NCBI GenBank assembly: GCA_963729935.1
Contig: CAVSPW010000002.1
Span: 682,001-746,000, forward strand
Direction: 5' to 3'
From: CAIKMD01 sp963729935
GTDB lineage: Bacteria > Pseudomonadota > Alphaproteobacteria > ATCC43930 > CGMCC-115725
Length of the DNA stretch: 64,000 nt
The position numbers and the translations under genes are program-made. The notes beneath the pieces are model-generated. The model saw only the letters and a list, made by a program, of their open reading frames with translations. It did not search any database and had not been told where the DNA came from. Positions 56,162 to 64,000 of the stretch are shown piece after piece. Numbering within the stretch: position 1 is the stretch's first letter; each line of letters starts with the position of its first letter.

Positions 56162-56587
56162 TCAGCCGAACTGCTTGGCCTTACCGAACGCGGCGAGTGC
56201 AGCCTTCGCGACGACGAGATCTTGGGCGCCGGTGCCTGATCCGACACCGATGCCGCCGACCGTGTGACCGTCAACGATGATGGGCAGTCCGCCCGGGAGG
56301 TTGACGCGTTTGCCGCTAGTTACGATCGCGAGTTTGATGTCGATGCCGGCTTCAATGTTGCCGGTGGGCGCCGAATAGGACGCCGCCGTCATTGCCTTCG
56401 CCAAAGAGGAATCGATAGACTGCACGAATGCGCCGTCCATGCGCGCGAATGCGAGCAGGTGGCCGCCGGTATCGACAATCGAGATACATTCAGGGATGCC
56501 GATCTCAATCGATTTTTCGATTGCGGCCTGGAGAATTTTCATTGCGCCCTCGCAGGTGAGCTTCAGGCTGGGCGCCGTGTCGGCCAT
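56162..56587 (-). CDS. GlcG/HbpS family protein (DUF336-type)
   Basis: 141 residues. CISIVDTGGHLLAFARMDGA and LPIIVDGHTVGGIGVGSGTG are the family hallmarks. Members bind heme or cobalamin, or accompany glycolate and aromatic catabolic genes; catalytic roles are rarely proven. GGAGAACA precedes the ATG, which is 13 bp after the CDO-like gene and nine before the hydrolase gene: an operon. Confidence 0.88.
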   Translation of the reverse strand: MADTAPSLKLTCEGAMKILQAAIEKSIEIGIPECISIVDTGGHLLAFARMDGAFVQSIDSSLAKAMTAASYSAPTGNIEAGIDIKLAIVTSGKRVNLPGGLPIIVDGHTVGGIGVGSGTGAQDLVVAKAALAAFGKAKQFG

Positions 56588-56600
56588 GATTGTTCTCCGT

Positions 56601-57227
56601 TCATGAAGCTGGGCCGAAGCAATTCGGCAAGACGGTGTTCGAATAGCCTGAGACGAAGTCGCGCGGGTGCGCCTCGCCCGGAACATAGATGTGGCGGCGG
56701 ATCGCGCCGATGTCGCCGCCATAGACGTGAATGCTAACCGACGTGTCGTTGTCGAGGGCATTCCAGACGCGATGTAAATCGCCCCGGGACTGCGAGATGA
56801 TTTCGATTGCGCCCGGCTCGAGGTAAGCGGTTTCCCCACCGACAAGTGTCCCGAGCTTGGCGTTCCAGGTGAAGCGTTGGGTACCCTCACGGCCGCGCAG
56901 CATGCCGACAAGGCCCCAAACCGTGTGGTCGTGCACTGGCGTCGCCTGGCCCGGGCCCCAGACGAAGCTCACAACCGAAAACCGCGCAAGCGGATCACAG
57001 AACAGCAGGTACTGGCGATACCGCTCTGGATCTGCAGCTGCGAAGGGCCCAGGCAGCCAATCATCGTGCGCCACTAAACGACCCAGCGCGGCTGCGGCCC
57101 GATCGACGATGGCATCCTCCGTTTGGGGCGGAGCAGACACAACCTGCGTCATCTCGGCCAGGAAGTCGCGAAGTGCCGCTGCCATGTCAATTTGTACCGC
57201 TGTCATTCCTGATGGGAAAGCTATCAT
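56601..57227 (-). CDS. Cysteine dioxygenase-like cupin protein
   Basis: 208 residues; in-frame ATGs at 57206 and 57185 are alternative starts. The iron site is H99 and H101 in PVHDHTVWG and H152 in DLHRVWNA, the 3-His facial triad of the PF05995 cupins. The family oxidises thiols such as cysteine or 3-mercaptopropionate to sulfinates. A sulfur-containing substrate for this island is therefore possible. First gene of the minus-strand trio. Confidence 0.8.
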   Translation of the reverse strand: MIAFPSGMTAVQIDMAAALRDFLAEMTQVVSAPPQTEDAIVDRAAAALGRLVAHDDWLPGPFAAADPERYRQYLLFCDPLARFSVVSFVWGPGQATPVHDHTVWGLVGMLRGREGTQRFTWNAKLGTLVGGETAYLEPGAIEIISQSRGDLHRVWNALDNDTSVSIHVYGGDIGAIRRHIYVPGEAHPRDFVSGYSNTVLPNCFGPAS

Positions 57228-57442
57228 CCAGATCGGAAGGTATCAAGGTCGCGCCCCACGAGCGGTTAGGCTTGAGCCGCAGCATCGCCTGAAAGGATGC
57301 ACTAAGGAATGTGCTTCTTGAGCGCGACGGCATCGGTCGCGAGATTGTGGCGGAACCCCGCCCACCACGGCGCGCTCGCCGGCATTCTCCGGAGTGTGCT
57401 CGCGAGTCAAGATCAATGGCACCCGACCGGCGGAGGACAACG

Positions 57443-58326
57443 ATGGACGCAAAACTGAAGGTTCCTTTTCCGCCCGATCCGAATCCACGGAAGCCCCGCT
57501 TTACGCCGCCGCCTGGTACATGCGACACGCATTTTCACGTCTTCGGTCCGCCGGAGGTCTTTCCCTACGTCGAGAGCCGTCTCTACACGCCGCCAGCGGC
57601 GCCGATCGAACATTATCTGTCGATGGCGAAAACGATCGGGATGGAACGCGGAGTGCTGGTGGTGCCCGCCGTGCACGGCTTCGAAAACGAGGTGATGCAC
57701 GACGCGCTTGCCAAGGCCGAAGGAAGGCTGCGCGGCATGATCCGGGCAAATCCGAACCTTTCCGAGGCTGACAATCGCGCGCTTCATGCGCAAGGCGTGC
57801 GCGGCATCCGTTTCAACTTCGTCCAGCAGCTCGGCGGCGAATTCGATGCCGACACCATGAGCCGCATCTCTCACGGATCCGAGGGCTACCTTGGGCCGTG
57901 GACTTCCACATCGAAGCGGAGCTCATTGAGAAGAATGCCGAGCTTTTGGGCCGCATCGATATGCCGGTGGTGATCGACCATTCCGGGCTGGTTGACAGCC
58001 GCAAAGGACTCGATCAGAGCGCGTTTCGCGTGCTCCTCGATCTGGTCGCCTTGCCGCATGTGTGGGTGAAGATCAGCGGTGCCGACCGCCGGCTCTATGC
58101 GGGCGAGTGCTACGAAGATATCGTCGCTATGGCGCACGCGCTTATCGCCCGCGCCCCGGACCGTGTCATCTGGGGCACCGACTGGCCGCATGCCTATGTC
58201 TACCAAGCCGGCAGGCAGATCAATGATGGCGACCTGATCAGTTTCATGCTTGATTTCGCGCCGGACGAGGCGGCTCGGCGCAAGATCTTAGCCGATAACC
58301 CGGCGCGGCTTTTCGGGTTTCCCTGA
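57443..58326 (+). pseudogene. LigI-like amidohydrolase (2-pyrone-dicarboxylate-lactonase family), frameshifted
   Basis: The ATG follows CGGAGGACAACG. N-terminal metal motif GTCDTHFHVFGP, then RGIRFNFVQQLGGEFD. The frame breaks near 57870 and resumes one base out as RIRGLPWAVDFHIEAELIEK, with VIDHSGLVD and WGTDWPHAY completing the metal sites. Joined, it is about 294 residues, the normal length. A single lost base, by decay or error, explains it. The family opens lactone rings of protocatechuate/gallate-type pathways. Confidence 0.8.
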
Positions 58327-58597
58327 GCCACTCGTTTCGGCGAACTCCGGGATCATCGCTTCCAGACTACGCGGGCGGGTTCGGTAGCGTCCGCCGGGCA
58401 GAGATCGAATGAAAGCACGCCGGTCGGAGCGACGCTGGTCGGCAGATAGAACGGCACTTGCAACTCGCCCAAAGCCACGGAATCACGGCTCAGCCGAGTT
58501 CGCGAGCCCTTTTTCAACAGCATCGACCCAAAGCCGTCATCGACAGTCCGTCGAAAAGTACCAACGTACTCATGTGACGTTATCGTGCCGGTGCTGC
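58327..58597. other. Short intergenic stretch
   Basis: No supported gene between the amidohydrolase stop and the IS1380 remnant. Confidence 0.4.
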
Positions 58598-58843
58598 GCC
58601 GCAAACGCCGTTAGCCATCGGCTTCTTACGGTCGCCTACAATCTCGGCAACTTCATGCGGACGCTGCCCGAGCCGTGGGCGCTCACGAGCCTGCGCGAGA
58701 AGCTGATCAAGATCGGCGCCAAGGTCGTCAGCCATGGGCGCTACGTCACTTTCCAGATGGCCGAGGTCGCGGTGCCGCGGCAGATGTTCGCCGACATCCT
58801 CATGCTGATCGCGCGGCTGCGAGCGCCGCCCGCACCGGCGTGA
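58598..58843 (+). pseudogene. IS1380-family transposase C-terminal remnant
   Basis: LLTVAYNLGNFMRTLPEPWA and LREKLIKIGAKVVSHGRYV match the C-terminus of IS1380 transposases. The N-terminal nine tenths are gone. Confidence 0.7.
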
Positions 58844-59173
58844 TAAACGCCGGGCGCAAAACCGTGGCCGTGATGGAGGAGGTGCGTCTTGACGAAGGTT
58901 AAACCCACGAGCGGCGGTGCACAATTCAGTAAGTCATCCGAGACTCCCTCGCCGAGTGGGATCACTTGCGAGAACCCTATTGCTCAGAAGGGCAGAGAAG
59001 GTGAAAGTCGTGCCGTTTCGTGGGGAATCCGGGGAATGTCGGATGCCTTTTTACAGGGACCTTGGAGGCGCCGGACGAGGCGCATATACTGGTGCCGGGA
59101 AGAATTCCCGAGGGAGGGCCCGCGCCGGCGCGCATGACCGGCCGGACATCAACGAAATAATAAAGGGGGCATC
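58844..59173. other. Intergenic region before the luciferase-like gene
   Basis: No gene. It probably contains the promoter of the 59174-62595 operon; AAAGGGGGC is the ribosome site just before its first ATG. Confidence 0.4.
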
Positions 59174-60409
59174 ATGAAAGTCTGCATGTTCCATCTCATG
59201 CCCTATCGCGACCTGCCGGAGGATTTCGAGAAGCGTTACGCCTCGGCCTATCTCGATCCCGGCTGGTTCGACGTAGCCGATGCCGACAAGGTTGGCGAAT
59301 ACTACAACTCGACCTTGGACGAGATGGTCTATGCCGCCAAGGCCGGGATGCATGGCCTATGCACCAATCAGCATCACCAAAACGTCTATGGCTTCATGGC
59401 TAATCCTAGCCTTATGGGTTCGGTGTTGGCGAAGCTCACCAACGGCCAGGACGTCGCCATCATCCAGATCGGCTCGACCCTGCCCTCGACCAGCCCGCCG
59501 ACGCGGATCGCCGAGGAATACGCCATGATCGACTGCATCAGCGGCGGGAGGCTGGTAGCGGGATTTCCGACCGGACTGCCGACCGACGCGACGATCTCGA
59601 ATGGCGTCGTGCCACTCGATCAGCGCGAGCGCTTTCGCGAGGCGCTGGATTTGGTGGTAAAGGCCTGGTCGGCGAAGGAGACTTTCGCCTGGAACGGCAA
59701 GCATTATCAGCTGCCTATGGTCAATCTTTGGCCGCGCCCCATACAGCAGCCATGTCCGCCAATTTGGATTCCCGGCTCGGGCATCTCCTCGACCGCCGAA
59801 TACGTGGTCGATCGCGACGACTGTTTTTGCAGTCTGAATTATTTCGGCATCAGGAACGCCGAGGCCGTGGGTGACCGGTATTGGGAACTGGTAGCGAAGA
59901 AGGGCCGCGACGCCAATCCCTACCGCCTCAGTTTCCTGCAGCTCATCGGCGTGTCCGAGACCGACGCGGAGGCCGAGGAATACGCGCGTCACGCGGAGTA
60001 TTTCTTCCACAACCTGCTGCATACGCCGTCCTACTACCAGGCGATACCCGGCTGCATCGAGTACGACGCGCTCTCGCTGGCGATGCAGAATCCTGCGCGT
60101 CAGGTCAATCTGCGCTCATTGACCTACAAGGATTTCGTCGATCGCGGCTTCGTCATCACAGGCAGCCCCAAGAGAGTGCGCGAGCAGCTCCTGGACGGCA
60201 TCAAGCGGCTGCGCGTCGGCCACCTGCTGGCTCTGCTTCATTTCGGATCGATGCCGACTGAACTATGCCGCAAGAACATCGGTCTGTTCTGCCGCGAGGT
60301 GCTGCCGCATCTCGAAAACTTGTGGGACGACGAGTGGGAAGATCGCTGGTGGCCGGAGCGCCTGCGCTTGAAGCGCAAGGTCGCGGCGTTGGCCGGCGCG
60401 GCGTCCTGA
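59174..60409 (+). CDS. LLM-class flavin-dependent monooxygenase (bacterial-luciferase-like)
   Basis: 411 residues. MKVCMFHLMPYRDLPEDF start, CTNQHHQNVYGFM, the PPTRIAEEYAMIDCISGGRL strand-helix and RPIQQPCPPIWIPGSG mark a luciferase-like TIM barrel. It uses FMNH2 and oxygen to hydroxylate or cleave a small organic molecule and would need a flavin reductase, which is not seen nearby. It starts an operon with a hydrolase (15 bp on) and an MFS transporter. Confidence 0.9.
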   Translation: MKVCMFHLMPYRDLPEDFEKRYASAYLDPGWFDVADADKVGEYYNSTLDEMVYAAKAGMHGLCTNQHHQNVYGFMANPSLMGSVLAKLTNGQDVAIIQIGSTLPSTSPPTRIAEEYAMIDCISGGRLVAGFPTGLPTDATISNGVVPLDQRERFREALDLVVKAWSAKETFAWNGKHYQLPMVNLWPRPIQQPCPPIWIPGSGISSTAEYVVDRDDCFCSLNYFGIRNAEAVGDRYWELVAKKGRDANPYRLSFLQLIGVSETDAEAEEYARHAEYFFHNLLHTPSYYQAIPGCIEYDALSLAMQNPARQVNLRSLTYKDFVDRGFVITGSPKRVREQLLDGIKRLRVGHLLALLHFGSMPTELCRKNIGLFCREVLPHLENLWDDEWEDRWWPERLRLKRKVAALAGAAS

Positions 60410-60424
60410 GCGGGAGCGGCGGAC

Positions 60425-61225
60425 ATGGCGTCGTTCGAGGAACGCAAGCTCCGGCTCTGGCAAGGCCGGATCGAAACCGAGATCGCGGTGGGCGGCAGCG
60501 GTCCGCCGCTCATCTATCTCCACGGACCGTGGGGCTTGACCGGCGACCGCGCCTTCATCGATGTGCTTGCGCGCTCGCATAAGGTTTACGCGCCCAAGCA
60601 TCCCGGCACCAGCAGCGGCGATCACCAAGCGGCACATGAGCTCGATAATTTCTGGGACCTCGTCGTTTATCACGACGAGCTGTTCGATCGCTTGGAACTC
60701 GACGCGCCAGCGGTCGTCGGTCATTCCTTCGGCGGTATGGTCGCCGCCGAGTATGCGGCCACCGCGCCCAGGCGGGTCGGAAAGCTGGTGCTCATCGACC
60801 CGGCGGGATTGTGGCGCGACGATCTGCCGGTGAAGAACTGGATGATAATGCCCGAGGAGGCGCGCGCGCGGGCGCTGTTCGCCGATCCGACGGGCGAAGC
60901 GGCCATGCGCTTCTTCGACCTGCCCGAGGACCCCAAGGCACGCGTCGCCGCGCAGGTCGATTTCGTGTGGTCGCAGGCCTGCACCGGTAAGTTCGCGTGG
61001 CCCCTTCCCGACAAGGGCCTCAAGAAGCACATCCACCGCATCGCGTCGCCGACGCTCGTCGTGTGGGGCATGGCGGATGGCGTGATCGACCCGGCTTACG
61101 CCCACGAATTCGCCAGCCGGATCGCCGGAGCCCGGGTCGAAATGATCGACCGCGCCGGCCATCTGCCCCATCTCGAGCAAACCGAGACCGTGGCAGGGCT
61201 TGTGCGTGGATTTCTCGGCGGTTGA
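60425..61225 (+). CDS. Alpha/beta hydrolase
   Basis: 266 residues. YLHGPWGLTG oxyanion region, nucleophile VVGHSFGG with S101, acid in VVWGMADGVID and base in DRAGHLPHLE. Very likely acts after the monooxygenase, for instance on an ester or ring-cleavage product. Good ribosome site and tight spacing. Confidence 0.88.
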   Translation: MASFEERKLRLWQGRIETEIAVGGSGPPLIYLHGPWGLTGDRAFIDVLARSHKVYAPKHPGTSSGDHQAAHELDNFWDLVVYHDELFDRLELDAPAVVGHSFGGMVAAEYAATAPRRVGKLVLIDPAGLWRDDLPVKNWMIMPEEARARALFADPTGEAAMRFFDLPEDPKARVAAQVDFVWSQACTGKFAWPLPDKGLKKHIHRIASPTLVVWGMADGVIDPAYAHEFASRIAGARVEMIDRAGHLPHLEQTETVAGLVRGFLGG

Positions 61226-61302
61226 GTGGAGGCGTGTTCGATTAAGGAGAGATAACGAAACATCGCGATCAGCGCGAAAACCAAGCGCAGGGAGGCGCAA
61301 CC

Positions 61303-62595
61303 ATGGCGATCTCGACACCAGTAGATGCCCTTCGGCCGCAATTGGCCACGGACCGGTGGACCAGTTACAGTCTTACCGTCCTGGCGATCTGCATACTTGG
61401 CTGGGCCTTCGATATTTACGAAGCCACCATCATGCAGCTGATCACGCCTATCCTGATCAAGGAATGGGGGATCACGCCGGCGACGATCGGGACCGTGACC
61501 TCGATATCCCGCTGGCTCGGGCTCGCCGGGACGTTCGTCTTTCCGGTGCTTGCCGATCTCTACGGCCGTAAGCCGATCCTCATCGTCACGATTCTCGGCT
61601 ACGCGATGTTTACGGGTCTGACCGGCTTCTCCACCGGCGTCATAACGCTGCTGATCTTCAGCTCGATCACCCGGATCTCCTTGGCCGGTGAGAATCCGGT
61701 CGGCATGATCATGGTCACCGAGACCGCGCCGGTGAAGTGGCGGGCCACGGCCTTGGGCGGTCTCGTCGGCGGTTATCCCTTCGGCTACATGTTGTGCTCG
61801 CTCTCAGCCATCATCGTGGTGCCGCTACTGGGTTGGCGCGCGCTCTACTTCCTCGGCATCGTGCCTGCGCTGCTCGTTCTCTGGGTCCGGACGGCGATTA
61901 AGGAAAGTCCGCGCTACGAGCACGTCACCACACAGATGCTGAAGGAGGGGCTGAAGAAACAGCTCGACATCCTGGCACCGGCGCGGGCCTACCCGCGCGA
62001 GATGTGGGTCGCGTCGCTGATTTACTTCCTTTATCTCTTCACCTGGATCGGCTGGTCAGCCTGGATGCCGTTCTTCCTGGCAAACGAGAAGCATCTCGGT
62101 TTCCAGATCATGGGCACCTATCTCTCGATCTGGATGGGCGTCGCGATCTTCGCCTACTGGTTCTGCGGCTGGCTGTGCGACGTATTCGGGCGCCGCATTA
62201 TCATTCCGGTATTCACCATTCCGGCGGCCATTCTTCTCGTCTTGATGGGTTACCTCAACAGCGCCTCCAGCCTGTTCTGGGTGGGTTTGGTGACCAACTT
62301 CCTGATCACGGGCAGCTTCGGCACCGGCCTCGGCTACACAACCGAACTGTTCCCGACCCAGATTCGTGGCGCCGGCGTCGGCGCTTCGTTCACCTTCGGC
62401 CTGGGTTTTGCCTCGTTCGCGCCGATGCTGATGGGCTGGATCGCGACCAGTTATTCGATCGCCGCCAGCCTGCCGCTTCTTGCGCTGTCGTTCCTTCTGC
62501 TCTCGCCGCTCTTTATCTGGTTCGCGCCGAACACGACGCGCCGGGACCTTACCGACTTCGTCGGGGAGCGTATCGGCGAGGCGAAGGCGAAATAG
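61303..62595 (+). CDS. MFS transporter, sugar-acid/aromatic-acid type
   Basis: 430 residues, twelve membrane helices. The DxxGRKP-like loop is LADLYGRKPILIV, repeated later as CDVFGRRIIIP. An AaeB-like or AAHS-type proton symporter is plausible given the neighbours. GGGAGG precedes the ATG. Third gene of the monooxygenase operon. Confidence 0.9.
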   Translation: MAISTPVDALRPQLATDRWTSYSLTVLAICILGWAFDIYEATIMQLITPILIKEWGITPATIGTVTSISRWLGLAGTFVFPVLADLYGRKPILIVTILGYAMFTGLTGFSTGVITLLIFSSITRISLAGENPVGMIMVTETAPVKWRATALGGLVGGYPFGYMLCSLSAIIVVPLLGWRALYFLGIVPALLVLWVRTAIKESPRYEHVTTQMLKEGLKKQLDILAPARAYPREMWVASLIYFLYLFTWIGWSAWMPFFLANEKHLGFQIMGTYLSIWMGVAIFAYWFCGWLCDVFGRRIIIPVFTIPAAILLVLMGYLNSASSLFWVGLVTNFLITGSFGTGLGYTTELFPTQIRGAGVGASFTFGLGFASFAPMLMGWIATSYSIAASLPLLALSFLLLSPLFIWFAPNTTRRDLTDFVGERIGEAKAK

Positions 62596-62607
62596 CCAGG
62601 CGCCGAA

Positions 62608-62699
62608 TCACGGTTTCGGCAGCGGGACGACGTAGCGACCGTCGATCGGATCTGCGTCTCCCGCTCCGCCCTTGATCGGGCCCTGGGCGCGGAACCATT
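62608..62699 (-). pseudogene. 3' fragment of an unknown gene cut by IS66
   Basis: The minus-strand frame ends DPIDGRYVVPLPKP and a TGA, convergent with the MFS gene, and stops at the IS66 end (62700). Only about 30 codons remain; the family is not recognised. Confidence 0.45.
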
Positions 62700-64000
62700 G
62701 TAAGCGTCGTCCTCAAGCCACGTTTCTAAGGACTGGCGTCGGGGCATATGCCCAGGGCAGGAGTTCGTCGATGCGGTTTTGCGGATGTCCGTTGACGATG
62801 CGGGTGATGACGTCGGCGAGATAAGCTTGGGGATCGAGGGCGTTCAGCTTGCAGGTCTCGATCAGCGAGGCGATGGTGGCCCAGTGTTCTGCGCCACCAT
62901 CAGAGCCGGCGAAGAGTGCGTTCTTGCGTGTTAGAGCCAAAGGCCTGATTGCCCGCTCGACGACGTTGTTATCGATCTCGACACGACCGTCATCGAGGAA
63001 CAGGCACAACCCATCCCATCGCGAGAGGGCATAGCGGATCGCCTCGGCGAGCTTTGTCTTCTGGCTGATCAGCGCGAGCTTCTCGCGCAGCCAAGGCTCG
63101 AATGCCGCGAGCAGAGGGCGGGTGCGCTGCTGACGGATGGCGCGGCGGTCCTCGGCGGATTGGCCGCGGATGTCGCTCTCGATCTGATAGATCGCGGCGA
63201 TGCGCGCCAGCGCCTCGGTGGCGATCGGCGCCGGACCCGATTGGGCGAGCTCGTAGAAACGGCGACGCACATGGCTCCAGCAGAAGGCGAGCTGTACCGC
63301 ATTCCGCCGGGCCAGCACCTTGTAGCCGCCGTAGCCGTCGACCTGCAGCACGCCGCCAAAGCCGGCGAGATGGGCGATCGGCCGCTCGGCCTTGCGGTCA
63401 GGTGCATAGAGGTAGACCACACCCGGCGGATCGCTGCCGCCCCATGGTCGATCGTCCCGCACATAGGCGAAGAGCTGCCCGGTCTTGGTTCGCCCGCGTC
63501 CGGGATCGAGCACGGGTGCGGTGGTCTCGTCGGCAAAGAGCTTGGGTGACGCTTTCAATCGCTCGAACAGGCGTTCCTGGATCGGCCGTAACAGGAAGGC
63601 TGCGCGCCCGACCCAATCAGCCAGGGTCGAGCGGTCCAGACTGGCGCCCTGCCGACCGTAGATCTGCGCCTGCCGATAGAGCGGAAGGTGATCGGCGAAC
63701 TTGGAGACCAGGACCTGGGCGACCGTTGCTTCGGTGGGCAGGCCGCCCTCGATCAGCCGCGCCGGGGCCGGCGCCTGGACCATGACGCCCTGGCAAACGC
63801 GACACCCATACTTCGGACGCCGCACCACCAGCACGCGGAACTGGGCCGGCACGATGTCGAGGCGTTCGGCGACGTCTTCGCCGATGCGATGAAGCGTGCC
63901 CGAGCAGCACGGGCATATCGTGCTCGCAACGTCGACCACCGTCTCGATCCGCGGCAGATGGGCCGGCAGCGCGCCGCGGTTGACGCGGCGCTTGGCAGCG
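62700..64000 (-). mobile_element. IS66-family element, partial at the window edge
   Basis: The terminal repeat GTAAGCGTCGTCCTCAAGCC starts at 62700; tnpC fills the rest. Opposite in orientation to the IS66 part ending at 49085, so the 3' ends face each other across 13.6 kb. Confidence 0.88.
62713..64000 (-). CDS. tnpC: IS66-family transposase TnpC (5' partial)
   Basis: Open to the window edge, 429 residues visible. Zinc-finger start (STICPCCSG, GCRVCQG), Asp region (FADETTAPVLDPG; QVDGYGGYK), and the VEIDNNVVERAIRPLALTRK end with the last acidic residue. The GTG at 63939 is only an internal possibility. Confidence 0.9.
   Translation of the reverse strand, partial: AAKRRVNRGALPAHLPRIETVVDVASTICPCCSGTLHRIGEDVAERLDIVPAQFRVLVVRRPKYGCRVCQGVMVQAPAPARLIEGGLPTEATVAQVLVSKFADHLPLYRQAQIYGRQGASLDRSTLADWVGRAAFLLRPIQERLFERLKASPKLFADETTAPVLDPGRGRTKTGQLFAYVRDDRPWGGSDPPGVVYLYAPDRKAERPIAHLAGFGGVLQVDGYGGYKVLARRNAVQLAFCWSHVRRRFYELAQSGPAPIATEALARIAAIYQIESDIRGQSAEDRRAIRQQRTRPLLAAFEPWLREKLALISQKTKLAEAIRYALSRWDGLCLFLDDGRVEIDNNVVERAIRPLALTRKNALFAGSDGGAEHWATIASLIETCKLNALDPQAYLADVITRIVNGHPQNRIDELLPWAYAPTPVLRNVA

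Overview
High-GC DNA, most likely from an alphaproteobacterium. The reasons are Rhizobiales/Rhodospirillales-like gene families, ATGA-coupled operons, many IS families typical of that class, and exosortase-A-associated genes at the left edge. I see no rRNA, confident tRNA or CRISPR array.

Layout. 1-15.5 kb is chromosomal: an exosortase-A-associated acyl-CoA ligase/PLP decarboxylase pair, a cold-shock protein, DUF72, a lysine-rich basic protein, a class III CoA-transferase, an FAH-family hydrolase, a TRAP transporter set (two receptors and one fused DctQM permease), a 5'-truncated NtaA-type monooxygenase, and a halogenase-like flavoprotein beside a COG4648-type membrane protein (aryl-polyene/xanthomonadin flavour). 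15.6-36.3 kb is a mobile accessory region. It opens with an intact Tn7-like tnsA-tnsB-tnsC-tniQ module (minus strand) with a long TniQ. Next come an XRE regulator, a decayed second tnsB-tnsC copy, IS630 material, a five-gene operon of unknown function, a divergent MNT/HEPN pair, an ImmA/IrrE peptidase operon with a sigma-like gene, and a divergent ubiquitin-like conjugation operon (Ubl, E2, JAB-E1 fusion, DUF6527, truncated YdjM-like gene). The last gene is cut by an IS3 fragment, and a broken IS110 transposase follows. A CGATTCAAA motif clusters near both borders of this region.

36.3-45.4 kb holds a coupled response regulator and multi-PAS histidine kinase (frameshifted), a Crp/Fnr regulator, a chemotaxis receptor (frameshifted) and small proteins. 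45.7-49.1 kb is a nest of insertion sequences (IS66, IS3 and IS256), with two IS3 half-copies facing each other around IS256. 49.1-62.7 kb is a catabolic island flanked by inward-facing IS66 3' ends. It carries an ABC uptake system (NMT1-type receptor, ATPase, permease), a two-cupin protein, three alpha/beta hydrolases, GlcG-like and cysteine-dioxygenase-like proteins, a frameshifted LigI-like amidohydrolase, a luciferase-like monooxygenase and an MFS transporter. The right edge is an IS66 transposase gene running out of the window.

How the genes work together. The 15.6-36.3 kb block looks like a defence-type island: Tn7-like mobility genes next to a ubiquitin-like conjugation system, a nucleotidyltransferase/HEPN pair and a regulator-cleaving-type peptidase. 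The 49-62.6 kb block looks like uptake and ring- or ester-cleavage genes for an unidentified organic substrate. Several genes are broken by single-base indels or IS elements, so the region is either actively decaying or carries some assembly errors.
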